This document shows, piece by piece, positions 44,917-52,173 of a stretch of DNA of 64,000 nucleotides; the first letter of the stretch is position 1, and each line of letters begins with the position of its first letter. The stretch is from Anaeromyxobacter sp. Fw109-5 (lineage in GTDB: Bacteria; Myxococcota; Myxococcia; Myxococcales; Anaeromyxobacteraceae), in NCBI RefSeq assembly GCF_000017505.1, contig NC_009675.1, forward strand, positions 1,302,001-1,366,000, given 5' to 3'. The notes beneath the pieces are model-generated. The model made no database searches, was not told where the DNA came from, and saw only the letters and a program-made list of their open reading frames with translations. A program made the position numbers and the translations under genes.

Positions 44917-45828
44917 TCACCGCTTCGCGCGCGCCACGCGCAGCAGGTGGTCCAGCACGAGCGCGTCGACGGTGCCGTCCCGGCGGATGCGTCCCTCGAG
45001 GTTCTCCCACCCCATGAAGTCCTCGAGCGCGCGCTGGCTCGCCTCGTCCCAGGCGCCGGACGGCTTCGACTTCAGGAACCCGGTCCTGGCGAGGGCGGCC
45101 TGCACCCTGCGGGCGCGGCCGGCGTCGAGCGGCAGCGCCTGCCGCGTCTCGCCGAAGTAGTACTGGTGCACGTCCTCGTAGAGCCGGCGCAGCTCGGCGA
45201 TCGGGCGCGCGTGATCGTCCACCCGCAGATCCACCCACACGTCGCCGGCGCCGCCGTAGCCGCCGCCGGGCTTCACGACGAGGAGCGCGGCGCTCTCCTG
45301 CCCGCGTCGATCGCCGCCGGCGCGCTGGCCCGCCTCGAGCGCGAGCAGCAGCCGCTCCGCGAGCGGCTTGCGCGCGTCGCGGGCCGCCTCGTACGCCCGG
45401 GCCATCGCCTCCACCACCGCCCGTCCCGCGAGCACGTTCCCCTGCACGGCGAAGCCGTCGCCGGAGAGGCCGCTCGCGTGCGCGAAGCAGCGCGAGCCGG
45501 TGAAGGTGGCCGCGCGGCCCTTCGCGTCCACGACGCCGAGCTGCCGGTCCTGCGCGTCCGGATCCGCCTCGACCAGCCGCCGCACGATCTCCTCGGGCGC
45601 CACGCCGTCGCCGAGCAACCGGAGGCCCTCCGCCTTCCAGGCGCCGTTGGCGAGCGACTGCGTGGCGATCGCGCCCGCGCCGGCCCGGGCCGCCGGGACG
45701 ATCGCGCCGACGGCCGGGAACTTCGACTGCACCGCCACGCCGATCTGGCCGGTCGCGGGGTCCGCCGCGACGATGCTGAAGGTCCCCAGGGCGAGCGCGA
45801 GCAGGGCAGGCGTCATGCGTGCCGTCAT
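44917..45828 (-). CDS. DUF1028 protein with peptidoglycan-binding-like C-terminus
   Basis: A 303-residue protein. Residues about 5-215 are DUF1028, an Ntn-hydrolase-like fold: TFSIVAADPATGQIGVAVQS, then VGAIVPAARAGAGAIATQ, and GYGGAGDVWVDLRVDDHARP at the end of the domain. Residues about 225-300 resemble a putative peptidoglycan-binding helical domain (RRVQAALARTGFLKSKPSGAWDEA type). The reaction is unknown. Two ATGs (45828 and 45816) are both plausible starts. One copy of a 10-bp motif shared with the XRE gene lies upstream. Confidence 0.83.
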   Translation of the reverse strand: MTARMTPALLALALGTFSIVAADPATGQIGVAVQSKFPAVGAIVPAARAGAGAIATQSLANGAWKAEGLRLLGDGVAPEEIVRRLVEADPDAQDRQLGVVDAKGRAATFTGSRCFAHASGLSGDGFAVQGNVLAGRAVVEAMARAYEAARDARKPLAERLLLALEAGQRAGGDRRGQESAALLVVKPGGGYGGAGDVWVDLRVDDHARPIAELRRLYEDVHQYYFGETRQALPLDAGRARRVQAALARTGFLKSKPSGAWDEASQRALEDFMGWENLEGRIRRDGTVDALVLDHLLRVARAKR

Positions 45829-45905
45829 ACCGCAGTCGCGCGGCCGGGCGCGCACCGGCGGCGGGCGGGCACGCCGATCCCACGCCCGGCCGGCAGCCCG
45901 CTACT

Positions 45906-45915
45906 CACTCATTGT
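45906..45915 (-). promoter_or_regulatory. ACAATGAGTG site upstream of the DUF1028 gene
   Basis: On the minus strand this reads ACAATGAGTG, continuing with AG. It lies 78 bases upstream of the DUF1028 start. The same decamer recurs upstream of the XRE gene, with 11 of 12 bases shared when the flank is included. It may be an operator or a promoter element. Confidence 0.4.
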
Positions 45916-45993
45916 GAAGGAGACGCGCCGCCGGGCTCGCGCCGCGGGGACCGCCGGGCGGTCACCGCGGGTCGAGGCGCTCCGTCGCGCGGC

Positions 45994-46200
45994 TCACTTG
46001 CCGAGCAGGTTGGCGGGCGGGACGCCCAGCGCCTTGGCCATCTTCTCGATGGTCTCGAGCGGCGGCGAGCGCTGCCCGCGCTCGAGCATGGAGACGTACG
46101 AAACGGAGATCCCGACCTTGTCGGCCAGCGCCTTCTGCGAAAGCTTCTTCTTCGCCCGGAGGCGCCGCACGTTACCGGCGAACCGCGTCAGGAGATCCAT
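45994..46200 (-). CDS. XRE-family transcriptional regulator
   Basis: A 68-residue helix-turn-helix protein of the Cro/C1 (XRE) type that is almost nothing but the DNA-binding domain: NVRRLRAKKKLSQKALADKV, then GISVSYVSMLERGQRSPPLETIEKMAKALGV in two consecutive helices. It is divergent from the two-gene selenoprotein operon with 125 bases between them, and could regulate that operon and itself. Minimal XRE proteins often bind as dimers to short repeated sites, and a repeated decamer is present in its promoter region. Confidence 0.92.
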   Translation of the reverse strand: MDLLTRFAGNVRRLRAKKKLSQKALADKVGISVSYVSMLERGQRSPPLETIEKMAKALGVPPANLLGK

Positions 46201-46228
46201 GAGGAACCCTTAGCAAAGCGACCGATCA

Positions 46229-46238
46229 CACTCATTGT
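46229..46238 (-). promoter_or_regulatory. ACAATGAGTG site upstream of the XRE gene
   Basis: Second copy of the decamer, read on the minus strand, 28 bases upstream of the XRE start and 88 bases upstream of the divergent peroxiredoxin start. Its position fits an autoregulatory operator covering the divergent promoter region. Confidence 0.4.
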
Positions 46239-46325
46239 CCTTTTCGGGGTGCCCCCCGGGCGTTCTCGACGCACAGTGACGTACTGATTAACTCGTGTCC
46301 TGTCCACGACGAAAGGAGCCACTCG

Positions 46326-46838
46326 ATGGCAGCAAAGCCGAAGCCCGTCTGGCGGCTGGAGGTCGGCGACGAGGCGCCGGACTTCGAGCTGATGGCCACC
46401 GGCAACACCGCCGGTAAAGGGGACGCCCGGCGGAAGATCCGCCTGTCGGACTACCGCGGCAAGAAGAACGTGGTGCTGGCGTTCTACCCCGCCGCCTACA
46501 CCCCCGTCTGAACCGTCCAGATGCCCTCGTACGAGGAGGATCTCTCCGAGTTCGAGCGGCGCAATGCCCAGGTCCTGGGCATCAGCACGGATCAGGTCCA
46601 CACGAACGAGGCGTGGGCGAAGTCGATGGGCGGGCTGTCGTTCCCGCTCCTGTCCGATCACTGGCCGCACGGCTACGTGGCCGCCCTCTACGGCGTCCTG
46701 CGCGGCGAGAGCGGCATCTGCGAGCGCGCCATCTTCGTGGTCGACAAGCAGGGGAAGATCGCCTACGTCGACATCCACGACATCGCCGAGCAGCCGCCCA
46801 CCGACAAGATCATGGCGGCGCTCGACAAGCTGAAGTGA
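46326..46838 (+). CDS. Selenocysteine-containing peroxiredoxin
   Basis: A 170-residue peroxiredoxin if the in-frame TGA at 46509-46511 is read as selenocysteine. The frame before and after it encodes one continuous peroxiredoxin: FYPAAYTPV, then TGA as residue 62, then TVQMPSYEEDL. The family has PxxxTxxC here, so Sec replaces the peroxidatic Cys. Arg134 (CERAIFVVDK) is the expected catalytic Arg, and Cys132 beside it is the only cysteine, a possible resolving partner. It reduces peroxides, resembling AhpE/PrxU. AAAGGAG at 46312-46318 supports the ATG. A SECIS-like hairpin follows the TGA. The GrdB-like gene starts 10 bases later. Confidence 0.85.
46519..46543 (+). promoter_or_regulatory. Candidate bacterial SECIS of the peroxiredoxin gene
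   Basis: Just after the TGA (46509-46511) the coding RNA can fold with a lower stem AGAT/ATCT (46519-46522 with 46540-46543), a small internal loop, an upper stem CCTC/GAGG (46525-46528 with 46533-46536) and a GTAC loop whose first base is G. The loop starts 17 nt after the TGA. This geometry suits SelB-binding bacterial SECIS elements, which have little primary-sequence conservation. Confidence 0.6.
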
Positions 46839-46848
46839 CGGAGGCGAG

Positions 46849-47553
46849 ATGGCCACCGCCGAGCCCAAGCCGCTCGAGCTCTCCCGCTACTGCGTGCCGT
46901 TCACGCCCTTCCAGGGAAAGCTCGAGGAGACCTCCATCTGCCTGGTCTCGACGGCGGGGGTGCGGCACCGCGACGACGCGCCGTTCAACACCGAGGGCGA
47001 CGCCACCTGGCGCGTCATCGGGAGCGACGTCGCGGCGAAGGACCTCCGCTACGACGACACGCACTACGATCACGCCTGCGTGGATCGCGACCTGAACTGC
47101 GTGTTCCCGATCGATCGGCTCCACGAGCTCGCGCGCGAGGGGCGCGTGCGCGGGCTCACCGAGCGCCACTTCTCGCTCGGCTTCAGCCAGGCGCTGCGCG
47201 AGCTGCGGGAGAAGACCATCCCCGCCCTCGTGCGCGAGGTGGACCGCGAGCGCCCGGGCGCGGTGCTCCTCACCGGCGGCTGACGCCTGTGCCACCGCAC
47301 GGTGGTCACCGTGCAGCGGGCGATCGAGATGGTGGGCATCCCCACCGTCGTGGTGACCGTCGAGCCCGAGGAGACCCGCCAGGCACGCCCGCCGCGGGCG
47401 CTCTGCCCGCGCGGCTTCGTCGTCGGCCACTCCCTCGGGCGGCCCGACGACGCGGCGCTGCAGAAGTGGATCCTGATGGACGCGCTCGGCCTCCTCCTCG
47501 CCGATCCGCGGCCGGGCGAGGTCATCGAGCGCGACTACACCAGCGGGGAGTGA
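46849..47553 (+). CDS. Selenoprotein B-family reductase (GrdB/PrdB-like) with Sec
   Basis: A 234-residue protein if the in-frame TGA at 47281-47283 is read as selenocysteine (residue 145). The parts on both sides match one family, glycine/sarcosine/betaine/D-proline reductase selenoprotein B: PFNTEGDATWRVIGSDV, HYDHACVDRDLNCVFPIDRL, VLLTGG, then TGA, RLCHRT and AIEMVGIPTVVVTVEPEE. The redox motif is U-x-x-C (Sec145, Cys148). The family makes selenoenzymes that split C-N bonds, but standalone short members like this one have unknown substrates. It is co-transcribed with the selenocysteine peroxiredoxin. A SECIS-like hairpin follows. Confidence 0.82.
47289..47309 (+). promoter_or_regulatory. 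Candidate bacterial SECIS of the GrdB-like gene
   Basis: Six bases after the TGA the RNA can form GTG+CCACC (47289-47296) paired with GGTGG (47301-47305) and, after a single bulged T, CAC (47307-47309). The GCAC loop again starts with G. It is an 8-bp stem, stronger than the peroxiredoxin one; its loop begins 13 nt after the TGA, slightly closer than typical. Confidence 0.6.
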
Positions 47554-47554
47554 A

Positions 47555-47594
47555 GCCGGCCGCCCTCGCCCGAGGGAGGGCGGCGGCGGCCGGC
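47555..47594. terminator. Hairpin between the selenoprotein operon and the convergent lipoprotein gene
   Basis: An inverted repeat pairs GCCGGCCGCCCT (from 47555) with AGGGCGGCGGCGGCCGGC (to 47594) around a short loop. It occupies nearly all the 46-base gap between the two stop codons and could stop transcription from both sides. Confidence 0.5.
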
Positions 47595-47599
47595 GCGCG

Positions 47600-49120
47600 T
47601 CACGGACCGTCGTACGCGGTCACGCCCCCCGGCCCGAACTTCGACGCGAGGTGCGCCAGGTAGACGATGCGCGGGCTCGCCCATCGATCGATCTGGATGG
47701 AGCGCACCGGCCCCCGCGCCGAGGCGGGCAGCGCGTCCCAGGCGATGTCCCGGATCCACCGGCCGCCCCGGTACCGCGCGAAGCCGCCCCAGGAGAGCCC
47801 CACCCACACCCCGCGGTCCAGCGGATCGCACGCGACGGCGAGCACGCCGCCGCCGTCCGGCGGGCTGCCGACCTTGGTGAACGTCGCGTCGCGGCTTCCC
47901 CGGAAGGCGAGCCCGTGCGACTCCGAGCCGACCCACATCGTGCCGTCGTCGCAGAAGGCGATCGACTGCACGCCGTCCCGCTTCGAGGCGTCGACCGGAT
48001 CCGCGTCCTCCTCCCAGATCCACAGGTGCGGCAGGGGCGGCTCCTGGTTCCCCCACCACAGCCCGTGGAGCGCCGTCACCGACGGCCGCGCCATCGACGC
48101 GTAGCCGGGGAGGCTCGCCATGCGGAACTGGTTGGCGTACCAGGGGACGTTCGACGTGGGGTCGAACGCGAGCGCCCACGCCTCGCCGGTGAGGAACTGA
48201 TCGTGGGCGTAGATGGCGGGGTGCTCGTGCTCGAACACGCTCCGCGCGTCCGCCCAGGCGGGATCGCCGCCCGTGAGGTCCTGCCAGCCGCGGTCCTCCG
48301 GGTTGGCGACCAGGATCGCGATGGAGGCGTGCGTCCCGCCCAGGAGCGCGTCGCCGTACGAGCGCGGGCGGCGCGCGTCGTGGTTCACCACGATGCGCTG
48401 CACCTGCCGCATCTTTCGCCGCCCGCCGACCATGAACGGATCCCAGCCGAAGCACTGCTCGTCGCCCGTGCCCGGGACGAAGAACTCGCAGACGTAGCCG
48501 GGCGGCGTGGCGACGCGGACGTGGCGCTCGCGCGCGAGCGTCGTGCCGTCGAAGGTCACGACGTCCGCGCCGCCGGAGTCGACCGCCCAGTCGGCGTCCG
48601 TGTCGCCGTCGGTGCCGACGCCCCTGAAGCCGACGATGGCGCGGTTGGGCGTGGCCCCCGCGACCGAGATGACGGGGCACATCACCGCCGGGTCCGCGGG
48701 CGCCGGGGTCGCGATCCCCGCCGCGTCGTGGCAGTTCTTCGTGAGCCCCGCGTCGTCCGCGTCGAAGCGCCGGAACTCCTGCGCCGCGCGCGTCTTCGCG
48801 TACACCGCCTCGCCCGCCGCCACGTAGACGTTCCCGGCCTCGTCCGCGGAGACGTCGCTCACCTCCCCGACGAGCCCCTGCCCGGCGCTCCAGAAGCGGA
48901 ACTGGCCGACGACGACGGGCGGGTCGACGGTCGGCGCGACGCCGCCTCCCGCGCCTCCGCCGCCGCCCCCGCCTCCGTCGCCGCCTCCGCCGGTGCCGCC
49001 TCCGCCGCCGGTACCGCCCGTTCCGTCGCCGCCGGAGTCATCCGGCGTCTTCGTGCCCCCGCCGCCGCACGCGGCGACGAGGAGCGCGGCGAGCGCAGCC
49101 GTCCAGCGCATCCGCCCCAT
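47600..49120 (-). CDS. Lipoprotein with glycine-rich linker and propeller-like domain
   Basis: A 506-residue putative lipoprotein. The signal peptide ends in the lipobox LVAAC (residue about 17), and a glycine-rich linker of about 45 residues follows. The rest has spaced short repeats of the type ISVAG, VAADEAGNVYVA, VQSIAFCDDGTMWVGSES and VLAVACDPLDRGVWVGLSWGG, typical of beta-propeller folds such as the two-component-regulator propeller. No catalytic motif is recognised; it is probably surface-bound. The ATG at 49120 has AGGAGA about 7 bases upstream. Confidence 0.72.
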   Translation of the reverse strand: MGRMRWTAALAALLVAACGGGGTKTPDDSGGDGTGGTGGGGGTGGGGDGGGGGGGGAGGGVAPTVDPPVVVGQFRFWSAGQGLVGEVSDVSADEAGNVYVAAGEAVYAKTRAAQEFRRFDADDAGLTKNCHDAAGIATPAPADPAVMCPVISVAGATPNRAIVGFRGVGTDGDTDADWAVDSGGADVVTFDGTTLARERHVRVATPPGYVCEFFVPGTGDEQCFGWDPFMVGGRRKMRQVQRIVVNHDARRPRSYGDALLGGTHASIAILVANPEDRGWQDLTGGDPAWADARSVFEHEHPAIYAHDQFLTGEAWALAFDPTSNVPWYANQFRMASLPGYASMARPSVTALHGLWWGNQEPPLPHLWIWEEDADPVDASKRDGVQSIAFCDDGTMWVGSESHGLAFRGSRDATFTKVGSPPDGGGVLAVACDPLDRGVWVGLSWGGFARYRGGRWIRDIAWDALPASARGPVRSIQIDRWASPRIVYLAHLASKFGPGGVTAYDGP

Positions 49121-49295
49121 CCCCGTTCTCCTGCGCGCTTGCACGGACGGTGGGCCAGCGGGCCCGAAGCACGCGCCGAAAAGCTGGCCCGGCGGCGCCG
49201 GTTCGCCAAGCCGGGGAGCGGGGCGGAACTCCCCGTGGGAGCGGCGATCCGAGCGCGTTCTGGCGCGCGCGGACGCCTCCGGTCACAATCGGGCG

Positions 49296-50309
49296 ATGCT
49301 CCAGGCCGATCTCGCGACCTTCCCGCTCGCCGAGCTCTTCCAGTGGCTCGATCAGAGCCGCCGGTCGGGGGTGGTGGAGCTCGACGTCGGGGAGGGGGCG
49401 CCCTTCTGGCTGCACGTCGTCGATCGGCGCATCGTGGCGGCCGCACGGCCGCCCGCCGAGCCCGGGGGACTCGGGGCGCTCGCCCGCTGGTCGCACGGCG
49501 AGCCCCAGGAGACGCTGTGGCCCGAGGCGTGCGCCGACCGGATCGTCGATCTGTTCCTGACGCCTTCGTCGGGCCGCCTCACCCTCGTCGCGGACGCGGC
49601 GGGGTTCGAGGGCGGCGTGCGGATCGATCTCGGGCTCGGGCAGATGGCGCTCGAGGGGCTGCGCCGGCTCGACGAGTGGCCGGAGCTCGAGCGGCGCTAC
49701 CCGAGCGACTCCGCGGCCCTCGCGGCCGAGCCGGGCGGCTCGCGGCCGCGCACCCCCGGGCAGCGCGCGCTGCTCGAGGCCGCTCGCCAGCGGGCCTCCA
49801 TCGCGGAGGCGCGCCTCGCGCTCGGCCTCTCCCGCCCGGCGGTGCTCCGGCGGATCGAGGCGCTCCGCGAGCTCGGGCTCGCGCGGGTCGAGGGCGTCTC
49901 CTCGCACGCGGATCCGGTGGCGTCGCTCGCGGCGAAGGCGCGGCTGCTCGTGCAGGCGCGGCAGTTCGACGAGGCCGCGATCGTCCTCCACGGTCTCCTG
50001 GCGGCCGATCCATCCGACCGCCGCGTGCGCGACCTGCTCCGCGAGGCGGAGCGCGAGCACGTGGCGGCGCTGTACGGAGAGCTCTCGCCGGTCGCGATCC
50101 CGGGGCTCGTCTCCGGGCCGGCCTCGCTCGACCTGCCGGCGGCGCGGCGGCTCAGCTCGACCGAGCGGGAGGTCGCGGTTCGCCTGAACGGCGTCTGGGA
50201 CGTGGCCGGCGTGGCGCTCGCGAGCCCGCTGCGCGAGGTGGAGACGCTGAAGGCGCTCCGGAAGCTCGTGCGGCTGGGGCTGGTGACGCTCCGCGAACGC
50301 GGCTGCTAG
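49296..50309 (+). CDS. DUF4388/PATAN-domain protein with winged-helix segments
   Basis: A 337-residue cytoplasmic protein. Residues 1-100 match the DUF4388/PATAN domain (MLQADLATFPLAELFQWLDQ, then RRSGVVELDVGEGAPFWLHV). A winged-helix-like segment follows at about 155-195 (EARLALGLSRPAVLRRIEALR), then a helical TPR-like stretch, and another helix-turn-helix-like block near the end (VRLNGVWDVAGVALASPLRE). PATAN proteins occur in gliding and polarity signalling with small GTPases. The MglA-like GTPase gene lies close by. Confidence 0.78.
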   Translation: MLQADLATFPLAELFQWLDQSRRSGVVELDVGEGAPFWLHVVDRRIVAAARPPAEPGGLGALARWSHGEPQETLWPEACADRIVDLFLTPSSGRLTLVADAAGFEGGVRIDLGLGQMALEGLRRLDEWPELERRYPSDSAALAAEPGGSRPRTPGQRALLEAARQRASIAEARLALGLSRPAVLRRIEALRELGLARVEGVSSHADPVASLAAKARLLVQARQFDEAAIVLHGLLAADPSDRRVRDLLREAEREHVAALYGELSPVAIPGLVSGPASLDLPAARRLSSTEREVAVRLNGVWDVAGVALASPLREVETLKALRKLVRLGLVTLRERGC

Positions 50310-50411
50310 CGCCGCCCTCGCATCCGCGCCCCGCCGCGCACCGGCCGCGCGCGCTGCCGTGACACGGGGGTGACCTCGCGGCGACAGGATCACCCCGAAC
50401 CCGGGAGCATC

Positions 50412-51065
50412 ATGATCGACTCCACCGTCTCGACCCCCGCGAAGCCGCTCCTGCGTGGGGTCTCCCACGAGGTCGCGGCCGGGGTGGCGCTCGCCGCCTG
50501 GATCGCGCTCGCGCTCGTGGCGCCGTCCGCCCGCGCCCGCGTCGCCGCGAACGTGTACGGCGCCAGCCTCTTCTCGCTCTTCGCGGTGAGCGCGCTCTAC
50601 CACCGGCCGACCTGGCCGGCGCGCGCGCGGCTCTGGATGCGGCGGCTCGACCACTCGGCGATCTTCCTCCTCGTCGCCGGAACCTACACGCCCTTCTGCC
50701 TGGTGCTCGGCGGTGCGCGGGGCGAGGCGCTCCTCGCCGTGGTCTGGGGTGGCGCGGCGATCGGCGTCCTGCAGTCGGTGCTCTGGGTGCGCGCGCCCAA
50801 GGCGCTCGTGGCGGCCGTGTACGTCCTGCTCGGCTGGGCGATCCTCCCGGTGCTGCCCGCCCTGAGCGCGCGCCTCGGCCCGGCCGCGGTGGCGCTCCTC
50901 GCGGCGGGAGGGATCGCCTACAGCCTCGGCGCGGTCGTCTACGCGCTCCGGCGGCCCGACCCGTTCCCGCGGGTGTTCGGGTACCACGAGGTCTTCCACG
51001 CCCTGGTGGTGGTGGCCGCCGGCCTGCACCTCGCCGTGGCGGCGCGCGCGATCCTGGCGCTGTAG
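50412..51065 (+). CDS. Hemolysin III/PAQR-family membrane protein
   Basis: A 217-residue integral membrane protein with seven predicted helices. Family motifs are SALYHRP (about 64-70), RRLDHSAIFLLVAGTYTPFC (about 85-104) and the C-terminal YHEVFHALVVVAAGLH, which together provide the conserved His/Asp zinc site of progestin/adipoQ receptor relatives. Despite the name, hemolysis is not the established role; ceramidase- or lipid-hydrolase-like activity has been proposed for the superfamily. The ATG at 50412 is preceded by GGGAG. Confidence 0.9.
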   Translation: MIDSTVSTPAKPLLRGVSHEVAAGVALAAWIALALVAPSARARVAANVYGASLFSLFAVSALYHRPTWPARARLWMRRLDHSAIFLLVAGTYTPFCLVLGGARGEALLAVVWGGAAIGVLQSVLWVRAPKALVAAVYVLLGWAILPVLPALSARLGPAAVALLAAGGIAYSLGAVVYALRRPDPFPRVFGYHEVFHALVVVAAGLHLAVAARAILAL

Positions 51066-51084
51066 CGCGGGCGCTGGCCCGCGC

Positions 51085-52092
51085 TCAGCTGCGCTCGGCC
51101 TTCACCTTCGCCGCGACGAGCAGGTACAGGGCGAAGAGCGCGTCACGCTCCGTGACTGCGGCGTCCGGCTTCGCCGCGATGCGCGAGAGCCGCAAGATCT
51201 CGCTCGACGCGAGCCCGAGCCCGGCGGCCGCCGCGCGCCCCTCCTCCGCCGGCACCCGCGCCAGCACGGCGGCGACCCCCTCGGCGGCGAGGCGCGCGGC
51301 TTCGCCGTAGGTGCGCTCGCGCAGCGCGTGCTCGGTCGCGGAGATGGCGTCGCCGTCCCCGGGGAAGAGCCGGGCGAACGACAGCGGGACCAGGGCCCCC
51401 GGATCCCGGGGCGCGCCGGACGCCTCGGCGGCGGCGGAGAGCTGGGAGGCGAGCTCCGAGCCGCCGCCGGAGAGCTCGAGCGGTCGCGGCGCGGCGCGGG
51501 GGGCCGGCTGCCGCGCCCGCAGATCCCTCACGACGAGGCGGGTGATCTCCCTCAGCGCGGCGAGCACGCCCACCCCGCGGCTGGCGATCGACTCGACCTC
51601 CGGGACCCGGTGCGGGTTCAGCGCCGCCCGCAGCTCGGGGAGGGGCAGCGCGCCGGGCAGATCGCGCTTGTTGTACTGGTGCACGTGCGGGAACTCGGCG
51701 AGCGGGATGCCCAGCTCGGCGAGGTTCGCCTCCAGGTTCGCGAAGGACTCCGCGTTGGAGTCCCGGGCGGCCGGCTGCGAGTCCGCGACGAACACCACGC
51801 CGTCCGCGCCGTTCAGGACGAGCTTGCGGGTGGCGTCGTAGAACACCTGGCCCGGCACCGTGTAGAGCTGGAGCCGCAGGGTGAGCCCGCGCACGTGCGC
51901 GATCTCCAGCGGCAGGAAGTCGAAGAACAGGGTGCGATCGCCCTCGGTCGCGAGCGACACCAGCTGGCCGCGCGTCTCCGGACGCACGCTCGCGTGGATC
52001 TGCTGGAGGCTCGTGGTCTTGCCGGAGAGGCCAGGGCCGTAATAGACGATCTTGGCCGAGATCTCCCGGGCGAGCGGGTTCACCGTGGACAC
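51085..52092 (-). CDS. MglA-like GTPase with C-terminal extension
   Basis: A 335-residue protein. Residues 1-200 form a small Ras-like GTPase of the MglA family: P-loop GPGLSGKTT (19-27), TLRLQLYTVPGQVFYDATRK for the switch II region (no usual DxxG but the MglA-type VPG), and HQYNKRDLP for base recognition. The C-terminal 130 residues are a helical Ala/Arg-rich extension without a known domain. MglA controls cell polarity in myxobacteria; this longer paralogue may serve another polar or signalling process. GTG start at 52092. Confidence 0.87.
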   Translation of the reverse strand: MSTVNPLAREISAKIVYYGPGLSGKTTSLQQIHASVRPETRGQLVSLATEGDRTLFFDFLPLEIAHVRGLTLRLQLYTVPGQVFYDATRKLVLNGADGVVFVADSQPAARDSNAESFANLEANLAELGIPLAEFPHVHQYNKRDLPGALPLPELRAALNPHRVPEVESIASRGVGVLAALREITRLVVRDLRARQPAPRAAPRPLELSGGGSELASQLSAAAEASGAPRDPGALVPLSFARLFPGDGDAISATEHALRERTYGEAARLAAEGVAAVLARVPAEEGRAAAAGLGLASSEILRLSRIAAKPDAAVTERDALFALYLLVAAKVKAERS

Positions 52093-52173
52093 GGCGGCAT
52101 CATAGCCGCGCGCGATCGGGCAGGCGACTTCGCCGAGCGCCGCGCTCGCGCGGGCCGCGCGAACGCGAGCCGT

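Noticed and set aside
46509-46511. TGA read as a true stop making the peroxiredoxin a pseudogene
   Set aside because: The stop sits precisely at the catalytic residue, the remainder of the frame is intact, and the next gene shows the same pattern; selenocysteine is more economical than two independent nonsense mutations or errors.
47555-47594. A third SECIS element
   Set aside because: The hairpin lies after the stop codon of the GrdB-like gene and between convergent genes, so a terminator is the better reading.
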